Source: Molossus alvarezi
Taxonomy: Eukaryota > Chordata > Mammalia > Chiroptera > Molossidae
Assembly (NCBI GenBank): GCA_037176705.1
Contig: CM073886.1
Span: forward strand, 22,677,501 to 22,741,500
DNA: 64,000 bases
Direction of reading: 5' to 3'
A program made the position numbers and the translations under genes. This document shows positions 34,266-45,470 of this stretch, in pieces. The notes below the pieces were generated by a model that was not told where the DNA came from, did not search any database, and was given only the letters and a program-made list of their open reading frames with translations. Numbering within the stretch: position 1 is the first letter of the stretch; every line of letters starts with the position of its first letter.

Positions 34266-35574
34266 TGCTTGGCGGCTGCTCTTGCATGGCTCCTGTGCAC
34301 AGAGCTGTGGTCACGGGTGGGGCAGTGCAGTTGGAACGTGTTAGGAGAACACGGAGCTCTCAGAGCTCTGTGTAGGGATGGGTGGAGAGGAGGCTGAGGG
34401 CAAGGTCCCCAGTGTGGCAGCTGTTGGGGTAGCCCTGGCGATCTTGGTTGAAAACTTGGAACGGAGCACTAGGTCACAGTTTCCCTGGGCGACTGGATTT
34501 CAGCCCATATCCTAACAGCTGTATCCCCAGTTGCTACTACCCTTTCAAATCCTAGGAACAACACTGGTGCATTTTTCTCTGTGTTCTTGGAGGGACTATG
34601 CCTGGCAGTAGAAATGTGAGAAAACTCTACATCCAGGAAAGATTGCACTTTACACCTGCTCTGGTGCTGTGCTGGGAAGGAAGGCTTTAGGGAGCTTAAA
34701 AAAAGACAAAGTAATTGATTGCTACTTGCAGCAAATAACCCATAAGCTGTTGCTGGGTTGATGGAGAAATGGTTACTTAATTTTCTTTGAAGGATTGATT
34801 TGACAGTCAGGAGAAGCAGCCAACCTAATTGAGTGCACTGGTTCACACCCTGAGTGGGAGCAACCGGATCTCTTTCTTGTTTTGACTTCAGAATGTTATG
34901 GGCCAAGAGTGGAGTCTCCCCCTGGTATTAATCAGGCTCGAGAAGGACTGGGTATTGCTCACACAAGACCATTCTCCTGTGCTGGGTCTGTAGAGTTTAC
35001 CAGGTCCCCTGTTGCCCCGGCTCTGCTGTTACATTTGAATCGCGCAAGGCTTCCTTCTCAAAGCACCAAGGAAACGTATGTGAGTAACTTACACCCTGGA
35101 ACGGCTCTCATTTCATTCTTATAGTGGGTATTGATAGAGGAATGACATTTGCGGGATGGATTGCACTTTCCCACTGTGCTTCTGATTGACTGCCTCCTAC
35201 TGATGTGCCTGCCTCTTTCTTTCCAGACACCCCCACCTCCGCAGAGAGCCAGCTGGTACTGATGCTTCATCAGTCACTTCCCAGCCATGCATTACTGGTC
35301 AGTTGAGGCCTCTCCCCTCAGCTGTATTCTGTCAATAGGGAGCCATGCCAAGCTGTTCCTCCCTGGCTGGAGTCACTGTAAGGCTTTATTCCGTGCCATA
35401 GAATACCTTCTCTGTCTCCCATAGCTCCAGAGATCAAAGCCCCTCAGGCCTGCCTATTAAGAGCTTATGTTACTGTCCCCCTGCCAGAACCAGCCAACCA
35501 GGGTTGAAGGTGTCCCCGTATCTGAGGGAAACGAGGGTCAGTCCTCTCTGGCCCGATCCAGAGGACTAGAACCC
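34266..35574. other. No recognisable feature
   Basis: Unassigned. The open frame at 34469-34906 (- strand) has no recognisable domain. Confidence 0.4.
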
Positions 35575-35790
35575 AGGTTACAGTTGGCTTGTTCAGGAGG
35601 GTGTGAAAGTTCACACATTTGCTCTGGCTTTATACCTCACCACATCATTGTCAGTTGTGTGTCCTTAGGGAAGTTACTCGACATCCCACAGCTTGTGTCC
35701 CCTGGAATCAGTGGACCTACCTCACAGGACCCCAGAACATGTCAAGTAGGACTGAGCACCTGGCACACAGAAGCACTCAATAATGGTTGG
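35575..35790 (+). repeat. MIR SINE, diverged
   Basis: CAGTTGTGTGTCCTTAGGGA, AGTTACTCGACATCCCACAG and GAGCACCTGGCACACAGAAG, then CACTCAATAATGG. Confidence 0.75.
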
Positions 35791-37144
35791 CCGTGGTGTC
35801 AGCAGCAGTCATAAACTGCTGGGGGCCGTGGTGGGGGTGTCCCCTATCCAGACCTCAGCCTTGATGATCTTTCGGTGGGTGGCTTCAGAGAACCAAAGCC
35901 CTGGATGGCACTGAACCCCCACATAACAGGGCCACCAACTCCAGGAAAACCAGTGATCCCATTGTCTTAGGTCACCCTGGGAAGGCCCACAGGCCACTGC
36001 AGTCTCTCTCACTAATGCCTGCCACATGCTGATCCTGGAGTAGAACCTCAGCCAGCTCCCTGATGCAAGGAGGGGTGGGGACCACATGTTCCTTGCAAAT
36101 GGGGCCATGTGCCTTTCTGGTTACAAAGGAAATCCTGGTCTCCTGTCTGCTGTAGTCTCCCTGTGGGCCTGGTATCTTAGAACCCCACCCACACTGAGCC
36201 TGTCTTTCTCAGGGAATCAGTGTACCCTGTTCTTGGGCCCTCCTGACCTCTGATTAACAATTAACAACACGTGCCTGAAAGACAAGGCCTACATGTGGTA
36301 TTCCAAGAATTGGCCCTAAAGCCCACAGTATTGGATTTCAAAACACTGGAACTCTCCTGGCTTTGAAACCTCACTGTAAAGATAAAGACTTCAATTCTAA
36401 ATGTGTATGGAGCCACCAATGCCAAGAATTAAATTATGGTATTGGCACCCATATTTTATTATGAAGGGATCATTTAAATACAGCAAAAGTCAATCAGCCC
36501 CAGTTATTGCTCAGTAATGAGCTGCTCTGTCAGAAGGAGCTGTGGAGGAAGGCTGCAGCCCAGGAGCTGAGAGGACAGCTGGTTGAGAAGTCCTTTGCCC
36601 CTAAACGGGAGGACCAGGAGTCATCAGCATCCCTCCATCCAATGACAGATACTTCTTCTGCGCCTGCCACTGCCCAGGCCCCCTCCTGGGGTTACAGCAG
36701 TGAAGGAGACAGGGCAGGGTAATGCCTTCTGGGGGCTTGCATTAGAGAGCAGGCCTCAACCAGGAAGCAGGGAGTGAATGGGATCATTGGAGACCACTGG
36801 CATTGGGGTGCAGTGGGGGCTAAGATGGTACACATGGCGGAGAGTGAGTGTGTGGGTGGGGCAGCCACAGATGGGGGGCAAGGGAGCTGTGTAACTCACT
36901 GTCCATAACCCCAAAGGAGTTCTAAGGAACAGCCAAAAGCCATGATTCATTTTCTCCTCTGTAGAGCCTTGCTGAGTCTCTAGAGCCTGCATTCAGAAAG
37001 CACGACTTCACCTCGAGCGGAAGGGTTCCTCTGACCAGAGTGTCATACCTCCAAAAAGTCAGGGCACTTCTAAGCAGTAACCACTGCAGATTAAGACCCT
37101 ACATCTTGTGTTTGTGAGGCCCAGCGGGCATTCCTTCGGGTATA
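35791..37144. other. Mostly unassigned, repeat-poor
   Basis: No named repeats. About 36370-36530 is AT-rich and includes the near-palindrome TGCTCAGTAATGAGC. Confidence 0.35.
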
Positions 37145-37315
37145 GCCCCAGGCCTCTCTCAAATCCCAACAGTCCTGCAAGGGCTTAGGTTTTAGTGTTA
37201 CATGTGAGGAACGTGAGACTCAGAGAGGGCGGTGTCTTGTCCAGGGTCACACAGTTATTGACAGCACAGCTGGGATTTGAACCCAGGTTTCCATAGCTCT
37301 AAAACCCATAATCCG
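37145..37315 (-). repeat. MIR SINE
   Basis: AACGTGAGACTCAGAGAGGG, CCAGGGTCACACAGTTATTG and CAGCTGGGATTTGAACCCAG. Confidence 0.88.
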
Positions 37316-37589
37316 TTTGCCAGACCAGGTTGCTCTGGTTCTGCACTTCATGCTTCTTCCTTTTCTCCTCCTCTTTCCCAACATCTTAAACTTTGGTTGG
37401 GAAATAGCTACACTCCTTTTCCTTCATTCTAAGAAACACTGCAGGACCTTCTGCACTTCCGACATCTCCAGCCCTGAGTCATTTGTCCAGGCCCATCCTC
37501 CACGATGTGGTGTGCAGCCTCTTGGTGGTGCTGAAAGAATTTTAGATTTTAAGTGTGTCTGCATACAGCACTAAGTTACATTAAATTAC

Positions 37590-38125
37590 AGTAAGCCACT
37601 GTTGAAATTCTCTATTTCTGAGTAACAAACTAACAACCCATCTTACAATAGAGTGACTTAAAACAACTATAGTCATTCATTTTGCTCACATATCTGTAAT
37701 TTGTCTGGGATTCAGTGGGACTAGCTCCTTTTTGCTCCACATGGCATCTGCTGGAGTGGCTCAGCTGGTGACTAGAGGATCAGTCAACTGGGAACTGGAA
37801 GGTTGGGCTGGCTGTCAGCCTGGAGCCTTTGCTTTTCTTGGAGTGTTCCCTAGCTGCTTGAGCTTCTCACAGCATAGCGGATAGATTCCAAGAGCATTTT
37901 TATGACCCTGCCTTAGAAATCATAGCGGATCATGTCCACTGTACTGTGTTGGTTCAGGCAATCATAGAGGCCCACTTAGATTCAAGGAGAAAAGACAGAG
38001 ACACCCCACCACCACCACCACCACTTGTTGATGGGAAGAGTGTCAAGGTCACACTGTAAGGAGAGTTTGTAGGGTGGGAGGTATTGCTGTGGCCATCCTT
38101 GGAAAGTATAATCTGTAAGAAAATT
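37590..38125 (-). mobile_element. MLT1-type (ERVL-MaLR) LTR
   Basis: Reverse-strand landmarks: GAGTAACAAACTAACAACCC, GTGACTTAAAACAACTATAG, CTCCACATGGCATCTGCTGG, TTATGACCCTGCCTTAGAAA and GGGAAGAGTGTCAAGGTCAC. A (CCA)n tract lies within it (38005-38023). A decayed solitary LTR without viral coding sequence. Confidence 0.75.
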
Positions 38126-38696
38126 CATTCCAGTGCTCCTCTGGTCCTTTCTATTATGTTAAGGAGAAAGTTTCAGATTGGTACTAGCTTGGTTTACAAC
38201 TTCCCTAGCTCTTGGGTCTCCCTTTTTGTCCAAACAGCAGTCTTTATGCTATAAGTTAATCACATTGTCTTCTTTTAATTCTGTTTTCATGGTCACCTTA
38301 TTATAAGGACTTCTGGTTTTCCATCCATGGTATTGAAATGACTTTCCTTTTGAAATGTATTTTAATAAAACATTGTGAGTGCTTTCAAGAGAAAAATTAA
38401 GAGCAAGTTCTTTGCTGCTATAGATTTACTCTCACATGCATAGATAAGAATGTTCCGTCAGCTGGGGAGCTGTTCTATCACTTCGTTATTCCTGTAGTGG
38501 GTAAAGGGATGACTCTGGAAAAGAGTGAGAAGGGTCTCTGTGTGCTGCTGTGTCTCCAAGACTCGGGGCTAAGTGACAAAGGCATAAATAATGTAGAAGA
38601 AGAGACATTCCACTGTTTGTGAAAGACAAGTGGAGAAAAATGTACATGTACATTCAGAAATGAATAGTGAATGGCAGACTTAACATCCACTGTAAA
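38126..38696. other. No recognisable feature
   Basis: Unassigned AT-rich intron. Confidence 0.4.
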
Positions 38697-38716
38697 AAAA
38701 TTTATATCTTTTTTTA

Positions 38717-38903
38717 GCCCAGCTGGTGTAGCTCAGTGGTTTGAGCATCATCCTATGGACTGAGAGGTCCCAGTTTGATTCCTGGTCAGGGCATATGCCC
38801 AGGTTGTGGGCTCGATCCCCAGTAGGGGGCGTGCAGGAGTCAGCCAATTAGTGTTTCTCTCTCTCTCTCCCTTCCTCTCTCTCTAAAAAATAAATTAAAA
38901 CAA
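38717..38903 (+). mobile_element. Ves SINE, subfamily B (5' part of a composite)
   Basis: GCCCAGCTGGTGTAGCTCAG head, body with GATCCCCAGTAGGGGGCGTG, CT-rich tract, then AAAATAAATTAAAACAA. The TSD-like sequence upstream (about 38697-38715) recurs only after the next element, at about 39027-39045. Confidence 0.9.
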
Positions 38904-39026
38904 CCCTGGCCGGTTTGGCTCAACAGTTGGAGAGTCCCGAGTTCAGTTCTCGCTAGGCCCTAGCGGCTAGTGGCAAATACCAAGAAAAGAAAAAATAATA
39001 AAATAAATAAATAAAAACATATTTTT
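38904..39026 (+). mobile_element. Ves-derived head-only segment (3' part of the composite)
   Basis: CCCTGGCCGGTTTGGCTCAA joins a shortened middle, GAGTTCAGTTCTCGCTAGGC, then non-Ves text and an AATAAA-rich tail. About 20 bases between A and B boxes are missing compared with full copies. Confidence 0.75.
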
Positions 39027-39045
39027 AAAAATTCATACCTTTTTT

Positions 39046-39268
39046 GCCCTGGCCAGTTTGGCTCAGCGGTTAGAGCGTCGGCCTGCGGATCAGATAGTCC
39101 CGGGTTCAGTTCCCACTAAGGGCACATACCTCGGTTGCAGTTTGTCCCCGGCCCTGGTCAGGGTCCTGCAGGAGGCATTCAGTCAATGTGTCTCTTTCAC
39201 ATCGATGTTTCTCTCTTTCTCTCCCTCCCACTCTGTCTGAAAATAAATGGAAAAATACCCTTGGGTGA
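39046..39268 (+). mobile_element. Ves SINE, subfamily A
   Basis: GCCCTGGCCAGTTTGGCTCA head and GGTTGCAGTTTGTCCCCGGC body, up to AATACCCTTGGGTGAG. It begins exactly at the end of the composite's downstream TSD-like sequence. No clear TSD of its own. Confidence 0.9.
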
Positions 39269-39560
39269 GATTGATATGCTTAATATTTTCAAATAAAATA
39301 AAATGGCAAATCTCCCCTTTCAGATAAATGAAACAAAGGCAGTGCCTAGGAATAAGAGGGACATGTCGCCTCTCTCTGGACTGAGTATTTGCTGTGAGGC
39401 ACACTGTACCGTTGTGGTCCTGGGATGTGGTGGAAACATCTGTCATCTCACCTGCTCTGCCCTTAGGGTGCCTAGACGGAGACTTGGTCTACATGGTGTT
39501 TTGTGGTCCCTACTCTCAGCATCCCTGCCAGCCCTGAGCCCCTTAGGGAGGGCCAAGCCT

Positions 39561-39810
39561 TTTTTTTTTTTTTCTTTTAATCCTTACCCAAGGATACTTT
39601 TTCCATTTATCCTTAGATAGAGAGGGGGAGAAAGAGAGAAACATCAATGTGAGAGAGAGAGACACATTGATTGGTTGCCTCTCCCACATGACTCCGACCA
39701 GGGCCGGGAACTGAACCGCAATCGAGATACGTGCCCTTGACTGGAATCCAACCTACGACTCTTTGGTCTGAAGGCCAATGCTCCAGCCACTGAACCAAAC
39801 CAGCCAGGGC
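39561..39810 (-). mobile_element. Ves SINE, subfamily A, full length
   Basis: T tail, CTTACCCAAGGATACTTTTT, GA-rich tract, GGGCCGGGAACTGAACCGCA, and ends CAAACCAGCCAGGGC. The TSD CCAAGCCT lies at 39553-39560 and 39811-39818. Confidence 0.92.
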
Positions 39811-40249
39811 CCAAGCCTCACTTTTTGAGGTCTGGTTTTCTAGTACAGCACCTGATACCCACAAGCTTGTTGAACTGGGTGCCAGAGTTCTTTGGCTCAC
39901 ATACTTGGCCAGCTTGGAAACGTGTATACCTGTGTACCAAGAGGTGCTGTGGGAGAGCCCTTAGCTTGCCATTGCCCTTTCGAGATGATTGTCACCACCT
40001 TGGGGATCAGGCAGAGCCAGCTGGTCAACAGCATGGCCTGCTGCTGCTTTCCCCCTGGCTGGGCCCCACGGGACCTGAAGCCCCTTGTGTCTGAGTATGG
40101 AGAGAGATGAACTTTTCTCTTTATTCTTAAATACACAAGTGACATACCTCTTTTTCCTTTAAAGAATCAGAACATTACATAATAACTAAAATAACCTTGA
40201 CCCTGCACCCCAAATCCCACCTTCCCTACCCTAACAGATATCACTGTGC

Positions 40250-41130
40250 ACCCACCAGACATTTCCTTACATCTTTTTTTTTTACATCCACATACTTGAA
40301 CCCGTAGAAAATAGTTTCATTTGTGTGGTTTAACTTTACACGAATTGTATTACACTGCATGTGCCATGCTGCAAATTGCTTTTTCCACTCAGTGGTATGT
40401 TCTTGAAATACCTAGAGATCTAACTCGTTCCTTCTTGTTGCCCTGTGGCTTTGCACTGAATGAATGTACACATTTTTTTTTTAAAGACTTTTCTCTGTCA
40501 CTGGACATTACAGACCCAAATCCTGCCATCAACATCCTTGTTTGTGTCTCTTGGCCCACAAGTGTGTTTCTCTTGGGAACTTACCAATCGCAGGGTCATA
40601 TGGTGTGAAACTTTCAGTTTTAATAAATAATGCTAATTTGCCCTTCAAAGTGGCTGTGTTAATTGATTCTCCTACTAGCGGTGTTTGAGAATCTGTTTTT
40701 TTTTTTTTCCTCACCAATACTTGATGTCATCAGACATTTTTGTTTTTGCCAATCTGCTGGGTAAAAGATGGTATCTTGTTTGCATGTTTCCTGATTTCTC
40801 ACGAGGTGAGCACCTTTGTGTGTGTGGAGTAGCTGTCCCCGTCCGCTTGTCTGTGCAGGGCCTGTGGGAGCCCTCTCATTACCTGCTTTACTCATCTTTG
40901 GCCTCTTAGAGATGGTTTGCATATATTTCCCCTGGTCTGGTATACATGAAGTTTTAAAGTCATTTGTTATACATGAGTTAAATTTTAATTTTGAAGGAGT
41001 TAGTTTATCAATCTTATATATATTTGAAATGCTTTTCCTCCCCTAAGATCATATGGATATTCTCCTATGTTGTCTTCTGATACTTTTCTGCAATTTTCTT
41101 TTTAACAAAGTCCTAGGTCTTGCTCCTTTG
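40250..41130. repeat. Old L1-derived block
   Basis: Widespread old-L1 text in order: GCTGCAAATTGCTTTTTCCA, TGCCCTTCAAAGTGGCTGTG, TTTTTGCCAATCTGCTGGGT and AAATTTTAATTTTGAAGGAG. Too decayed for a subfamily; coding strand not determined. Confidence 0.65.
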
Positions 41131-42739
41131 GAAATGAAGTTGGTGGGAGAAGGACCTAGGAGATTCAGATGGGCAGTGAGATTTGGGCAGTGCCAGTGTG
41201 TGGATGACCTGTCACCTACACTGGCCTCCCCTGGCCACAGGCCACTCCAGAGAGGCAGGCAGGGAGGTTCATGAGGCCGCCACGCACCCTGCATAGCTGC
41301 CTGCCTTCAAGTCCTCCCATGTGCCTGTGTCCCTCCGGGTACCTCAGCCCCCAGCAGGGCTCCCCCTGGCTGAAAGTGACAGCAGCTCTCTTCTGGGCCC
41401 TCCTCCACCCAAGACACCATGACCATCCAAAGGTGACCAGATAGCCCTGTCCCCAGGACAGCAGCCGAGGGCCAGTGTGGTGAGGGAGTTCCCTAAAATG
41501 ACACCCAAGAGAACCACAAACGAGTCCCCCAACCAGCATCCTCTTCATCTTCTGACAGATGTTCTTCTCTTTAATCCTCAGAAGCCACTGTGCTTCTCCT
41601 TAACTGCCCTACAGGTTCTGAAAAGCCAGGCTCCCTTCCTCTCAGAGCGCTCCTGTCTCATGGTGGCAGTTGCTTTTAGTTTTCTTATGAAATCTCTCAC
41701 AGGGCTTTGATGCCTCAATTACATTGCTGAAAGTTGTTCCGCTTTGGGGTTTAGTTCTTCCTTTTTTTGTTCTTTGTGGCAGAGGTGGTAGGTCTTTTTT
41801 CTCCTGAAGCCCCTGAGGCTGCTGGGCTTTATGAGGGGGTTGCCTGCTGACAAACCCCACTGTCATCCACACGCCCCACTGATACCAACACCTCTGGCTG
41901 GCTCTGCCTGCTGCCCCAGGGTGCACCCTTTGTGAATGTCAGAAGAAAGAAGGCAGAGTTGGTCTGTTCAGAGGGGGAGGTACGGGGCGGGGAGGGGGGG
42001 GAGAAAGAGAAAGGACATAAAGGAAAGGAAAAGCACCCTCTGTTTATTTAGTTTTATTTTCGACTTTTAAAAAAGTAAAAGATTCTCATTGAGGAACATA
42101 TCTGAAGTATTAAGTAAAGGAAACAAACTCTGTCTACCACAAAGAAGATGTTTATAAGAATGAAAATGATGACTTACATTTCTGATAAGTCTGGATGTTT
42201 TCCAGTGTGGAACTAGAAATTCTGGATAAAGTAATTTTTGGAAATCTTTTACAACACTTGGCTGGACTGTTGGGAAAGGGAAGAAGATTCTTGCCCTCGA
42301 TAGTAAGAAAGTGCAATCCAGAGAGTTAAGCCTGTCTGGTGCTGGTGTTTGCCATGGGAGCATCTGACTACCCTAGGTGGTCAGATGTTGGGAAAAACAG
42401 ACAGAAACACGAGGCCTGTAAAAACAGAGAAGATGGGTTGGAAAACATCCATCTTCATGAGTCCAGATTCCCAGATGATTATGCCCTCAGAGGGTTAAAC
42501 TGAAGTGTGCGTAGAGGGGTGCATGAGAGAGAGAGGGGAGAAATTTATTGTCCCTTAGATCTAAATGAAAAGTAAAGAGGGGGGTTGCCTTGGCGAATAC
42601 CTGAGCCCAAGTTTGTTATCACGTGTTTGGGACCAGAATTTATACCATCTGTGTTACCTCCACTGCCCCACCACCAATAAATGTGAGCTGAATATCAGGT
42701 TACAGTGCTCCTGGTAGAGCTTATTGGGGTGGTGGGAGT
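41131..42739. other. Mostly unassigned intronic sequence
   Basis: A G-rich tract lies near 41980-42002. No gene or named repeat seen. Confidence 0.4.
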
Positions 42740-42860
42740 CTTCTACAGCTGGGATGTAGTTTTACACAACGGTAAATTTACTAAAATACAAACTGTACAC
42801 TTAAAAATGGGTGAATTTTATGATATAAAATTTTACCTAAAGCTGTTGGTAAAAAAAAAC
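42740..42860 (+). repeat. L1 3' end
   Basis: CTGTACACTTAAAAATGGGT, GAATTTTATGATATAAAATT and TTACCTAAAGCTGTTGGTAA, then an A tract: the usual L1 3' terminus. Confidence 0.75.
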
Positions 42861-42930
42861 CACCCACCAGTCTTCTAATCAGAGACTTCTTTAAAGATTT
42901 TAGTATATTTCTCTGCACTTGTTATTTCTT

Positions 42931-43141
42931 TCTCTTTTTTATCTTTATTGATTTTAGAGAGAGAAAAAAGGAGAGGGAGAGAGAGGAACATCAATAAGAG
43001 AGAACATCGATTGGCCACCATCTGCATACCCCCTACTGGGGATCGGGCCAACAACCTGGGCATGTGCCCTGAGCAGAAATTGAATCGGTGACCTCTTGGT
43101 ACATGAGTCGACACTAAACCACTGAGCCACACTGGCCGGGT
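42931..43141 (-). mobile_element. Ves SINE, subfamily B
   Basis: Reverse strand; ends GAGCCACACTGGCCGGGT, with the CTCF-like word at 43028-43039 and a GA-rich tract. Flanked by TGCACTTGTTATTTCTT (42914) and TGCACTTATATTTCTT (43142). Confidence 0.92.
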
Positions 43142-43157
43142 TGCACTTATATTTCTT

Positions 43158-43404
43158 TTTTTTTGTTTTATCCTCAACCGAGGACATTTTTGCATTTATC
43201 CTCAGATAGAGCAGGAGGGAGAGAGGGGGGAAGAGAGAGAAACATCAACACGGGAGAGACACATCAAGTAGCTGCCACCTACACGACCCCAACCAGAGCC
43301 GGGGACAAACCGCAACTGAGGTGCGGGCCCTTAGCAGGAAGTGAGCCTGGGACTCTCTGGTCCTCAGGCCTACACTCTAACCACTGAGCCAAACCAGCCA
43401 GGGC
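43158..43404 (-). mobile_element. Ves SINE, subfamily A, inserted in the target repeat of its neighbour
   Basis: Reverse strand, ending CAAACCAGCCAGGGC, with GGGGACAAACCGCAACTGAG in the body. Flanked by CACTTATATTTCTT (43144-43157) and CACTTATATTTCTT (from about 43407), so it landed in the downstream TSD of 42931-43141. Confidence 0.93.
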
Positions 43405-43569
43405 AACACTTATATTTCTTTGTAGGGATTTTTTTAAAAACATATTTTTAGTGTCTTTTCCAGTGTCACTGCAATTATTTGTAAATAGGATTTTTTAATT
43501 TGAGTTTTTAATATGTATTTCAAATGTACACCTTGAATGCTTTCTCATTTTAAAATAATTTCAAGCAAA

Positions 43570-43810
43570 ACAGTTATATGGTGAGCAAAAATTAAAGTTG
43601 TTTCATTGATATTTCCCCTCCCCCCACCGACCACACACACACTCCTACTCCCAGTTCTCACTTCCCTCCCAATAGATAACCACTGTTCACAGTTTGGTTA
43701 AACATAATTTTTAAATGGTGTATAATTTTCCATGTGATGGGAAAAAGTCAAACTCAAAATGTTCCCCTATTCGGGGGCATTTAGGTTGTTTCCTGGTTTG
43801 GCTATTTCTT
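43570..43810. repeat. Old L1-derived remnant
   Basis: CAATAGATAACCACTGTTCA and GGGGGCATTTAGGTTGTTTC resemble the L1 text ACATTTAGGTTGTTTCC. Strand uncertain. Confidence 0.5.
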
Positions 43811-43974
43811 TTAAGACATGTAGCAGAGAATTCCATTGGAGGGAACTCAAAGCATGCTGTAGACTTAATGGTCCTGGTGATTTCATTGTCATCAGATAGG
43901 CACTAAATTAGACATCAAATTTGGAGGTGACTTTCATGTAAGAAAAGGAACCCAGCATGCACTGAGGACCCCAA

Positions 43975-44140
43975 TCTAAATGTTTTACCTGTTTGTTCTC
44001 ATTTAATACACCAAACATCTCATGAAAGGGGACATCGTTTCCATCTTCCAGATGGAAAACCGTGTTCAGAGGGGCCTAGCGCTTCCCCAGGATCACACAC
44101 CGTCTAGTGCAGAGTTCAGCTCTACGTTGCCAGACACCAC
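43975..44140 (-). repeat. MIR SINE
   Basis: TTCTCATTTAATACACCAAA, CAGATGGAAAACCGTGTTCA and CAGGATCACACACCGTCTAG. Confidence 0.7.
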
Positions 44141-44289
44141 CTTAAGGCCTTGGTAGTTCTGTAACCAAGCAGAAGACTCTTCCTTTGCTGTCTTCACTTA
44201 ATTCAGGCCAACACCATCACAGTATAAACCTCCAGTGGTCTGCAAGGAAGCGCTGAAATGTTACTGAGATTCTCAGTTTTTAGCTACAG

Positions 44290-44515
44290 TTTGAGCGCCT
44301 AATGTATAGTAAACATTGCACTAATGCTCTGTATACTTTATATCGGGCCTCACAGATAGTGCTTTGAGAGGAATGGACATCATCCTCATTGTTCAAATGA
44401 GGAATCTGAAGCCCGGAGAGGTAAAGAAAGTTGCCCAGTGTGACTCAGAGGAGGGACTCAGACCCAGGTGTGTGTGATTCTAAGCCTGGGCTCTGACTAC
44501 TGAGCTCTGCTGCCC
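44290..44515 (-). repeat. MIR SINE, near full length
   Basis: GAGCGCCTAATGTATAGTAA, CATCATCCTCATTGTTCAAA, TGAGGAATCTGAAGCCCGGA and GCTCTGACTACTGAGCTCTG. It ends about 85 bp before the first exon seen. Confidence 0.85.
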
Positions 44516-44598
44516 AGCAGAACATGAGTCAGCTCGATGTCTTCATCAGGTTGGGAAGCCAGGCTCCACCTCATTCTGCTCTGTCTCTCTCCTCCCAG

Positions 44599-44750
44599 AC
44601 AACAGCGACCTGATCGCGTGCACGGTGATCACCAAGGATGGTGGCATGGTCCAGCGATTCCTGGCTGTCGATATTTACCAGATGAGTTTGGTGGAACCTG
44701 ATGTGTCCAGGCTTGGCTGGGGAGTGGTCAAGTTCGCAGGCCTCCTGCAG
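44599..44750 (+). CDS. CLEC16A: CLEC16A coding exon (probably human exon 20)
   Basis: This is an internal coding exon. A pyrimidine-rich tract ending in CAG (to 44598) precedes it and CAG|GTACGA follows it. Two bases (AC) finish a codon split by the intron (intron phase 1); 50 intact codons follow and the exon ends in phase 0. The peptide starts NSDLIACTVITKDGGMVQRF and ends KFAGLLQ, which I recognise as CLEC16A from memory. CLEC16A is an endolysosomal membrane-associated protein that works with the ubiquitin ligase RNF41/NRDP1 and USP8 to control mitophagy and autophagosome maturation. The exon lies C-terminal to the FPI domain, around residue 720 of about 1,050. Its 152 bases are not a multiple of three, so skipping it alone would shift the frame. 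Alternating hydrophobic residues (FLAVDIYQMSLV, WGVVKFAGLL) suggest beta strands. No substitution looks damaging. Confidence 0.95.
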
Positions 44751-44884
44751 GTACGACGGCAAGAACTCCAGAAGGTCTTCTCCGGTGACTATAAACACAC
44801 ACAAGTATCATCTTTACAGTTAATTTCTCATGACACAAGGGCCACATGAACAGATTATCATTGAAAAAATAAAAATATCTCACA

Positions 44885-45470
44885 GATCCGGGTCAGGTCC
44901 TCGTTGACCCAAACCCAGTTCTTACACTCCCCTCCTCCCATTATCAGCAGTCCTTCCAGATATGGTTCTCTGCCAACTGCATATATAAATGTAACTACCT
45001 GTACTGCTTTTAAAAATTGTGTACATATACTTGAGAAGGGAGTACGTGTATGTATTTTTACAGTGTCACATTGAACGTAGTCCAAACTTTGCATTTTTCA
45101 CTCAACATACACCTTGGAGAACTGACATGTTAGTATATGCAGACTTACTGGTGTTCTTTTCATTGCTGCCTAATGATACCAAGGCATAGTTAGCCAGTGC
45201 CTTACGGCTGTCTCTAGATTTTTACCTTTACAAACAGTGATGTCATGAACAGAATTGACCTTACTTCCTTGTGCATGTGGACAGGGGTTTCCCTAGGCAG
45301 ATCCCAAGAAGTTGGGGTATGCCTGTTGTCAGTGTTCATACACACTGCCAAATTCTTGTCTGAAATGATTGCTGCTGCTGGCAGTGTGCAAAAGTTCCTT
45401 TGTTCCCACCCCTCTCCAGCAGAGCTGGGCTCAAAGTTGCCAAAAGCCAAGTCATGACTTGGGTGTTCTC
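44885..45470. repeat. Old L1-derived remnant
   Basis: CATTTTTCACTCAACATACA, CAGTGATGTCATGAACAGAA, GGCAGATCCCAAGAAGTTGG and ACACACTGCCAAATTCTTGT keep old-L1 order. Confidence 0.55.

Larger units (their letters stand above)
1..44598 (+). other. CLEC16A: CLEC16A large intron upstream of the first exon seen (5' end outside window)
   Basis: No coding exon was recognised before 44599, so this is treated as one intron, partial at its 5' end. Open frames here lie in repeats or lack any recognisable domain. The position matches the large human intron 19, known for autoimmune-disease association and for chromatin contact with the DEXI promoter. The intron number is inferred from size pattern and memory. 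A small unrecognised alternative exon cannot be ruled out. Confidence 0.75.

Noticed and set aside
34469..34906. 145-codon open frame on the - strand as a pseudogene
   Set aside because: No similarity I recognise, and no poly-A tail or TSD typical of a processed copy.
41960..42010. GC-rich tract as a CpG island or promoter
   Set aside because: A short G-run with few CpGs, inside an intron and without a nearby first exon.
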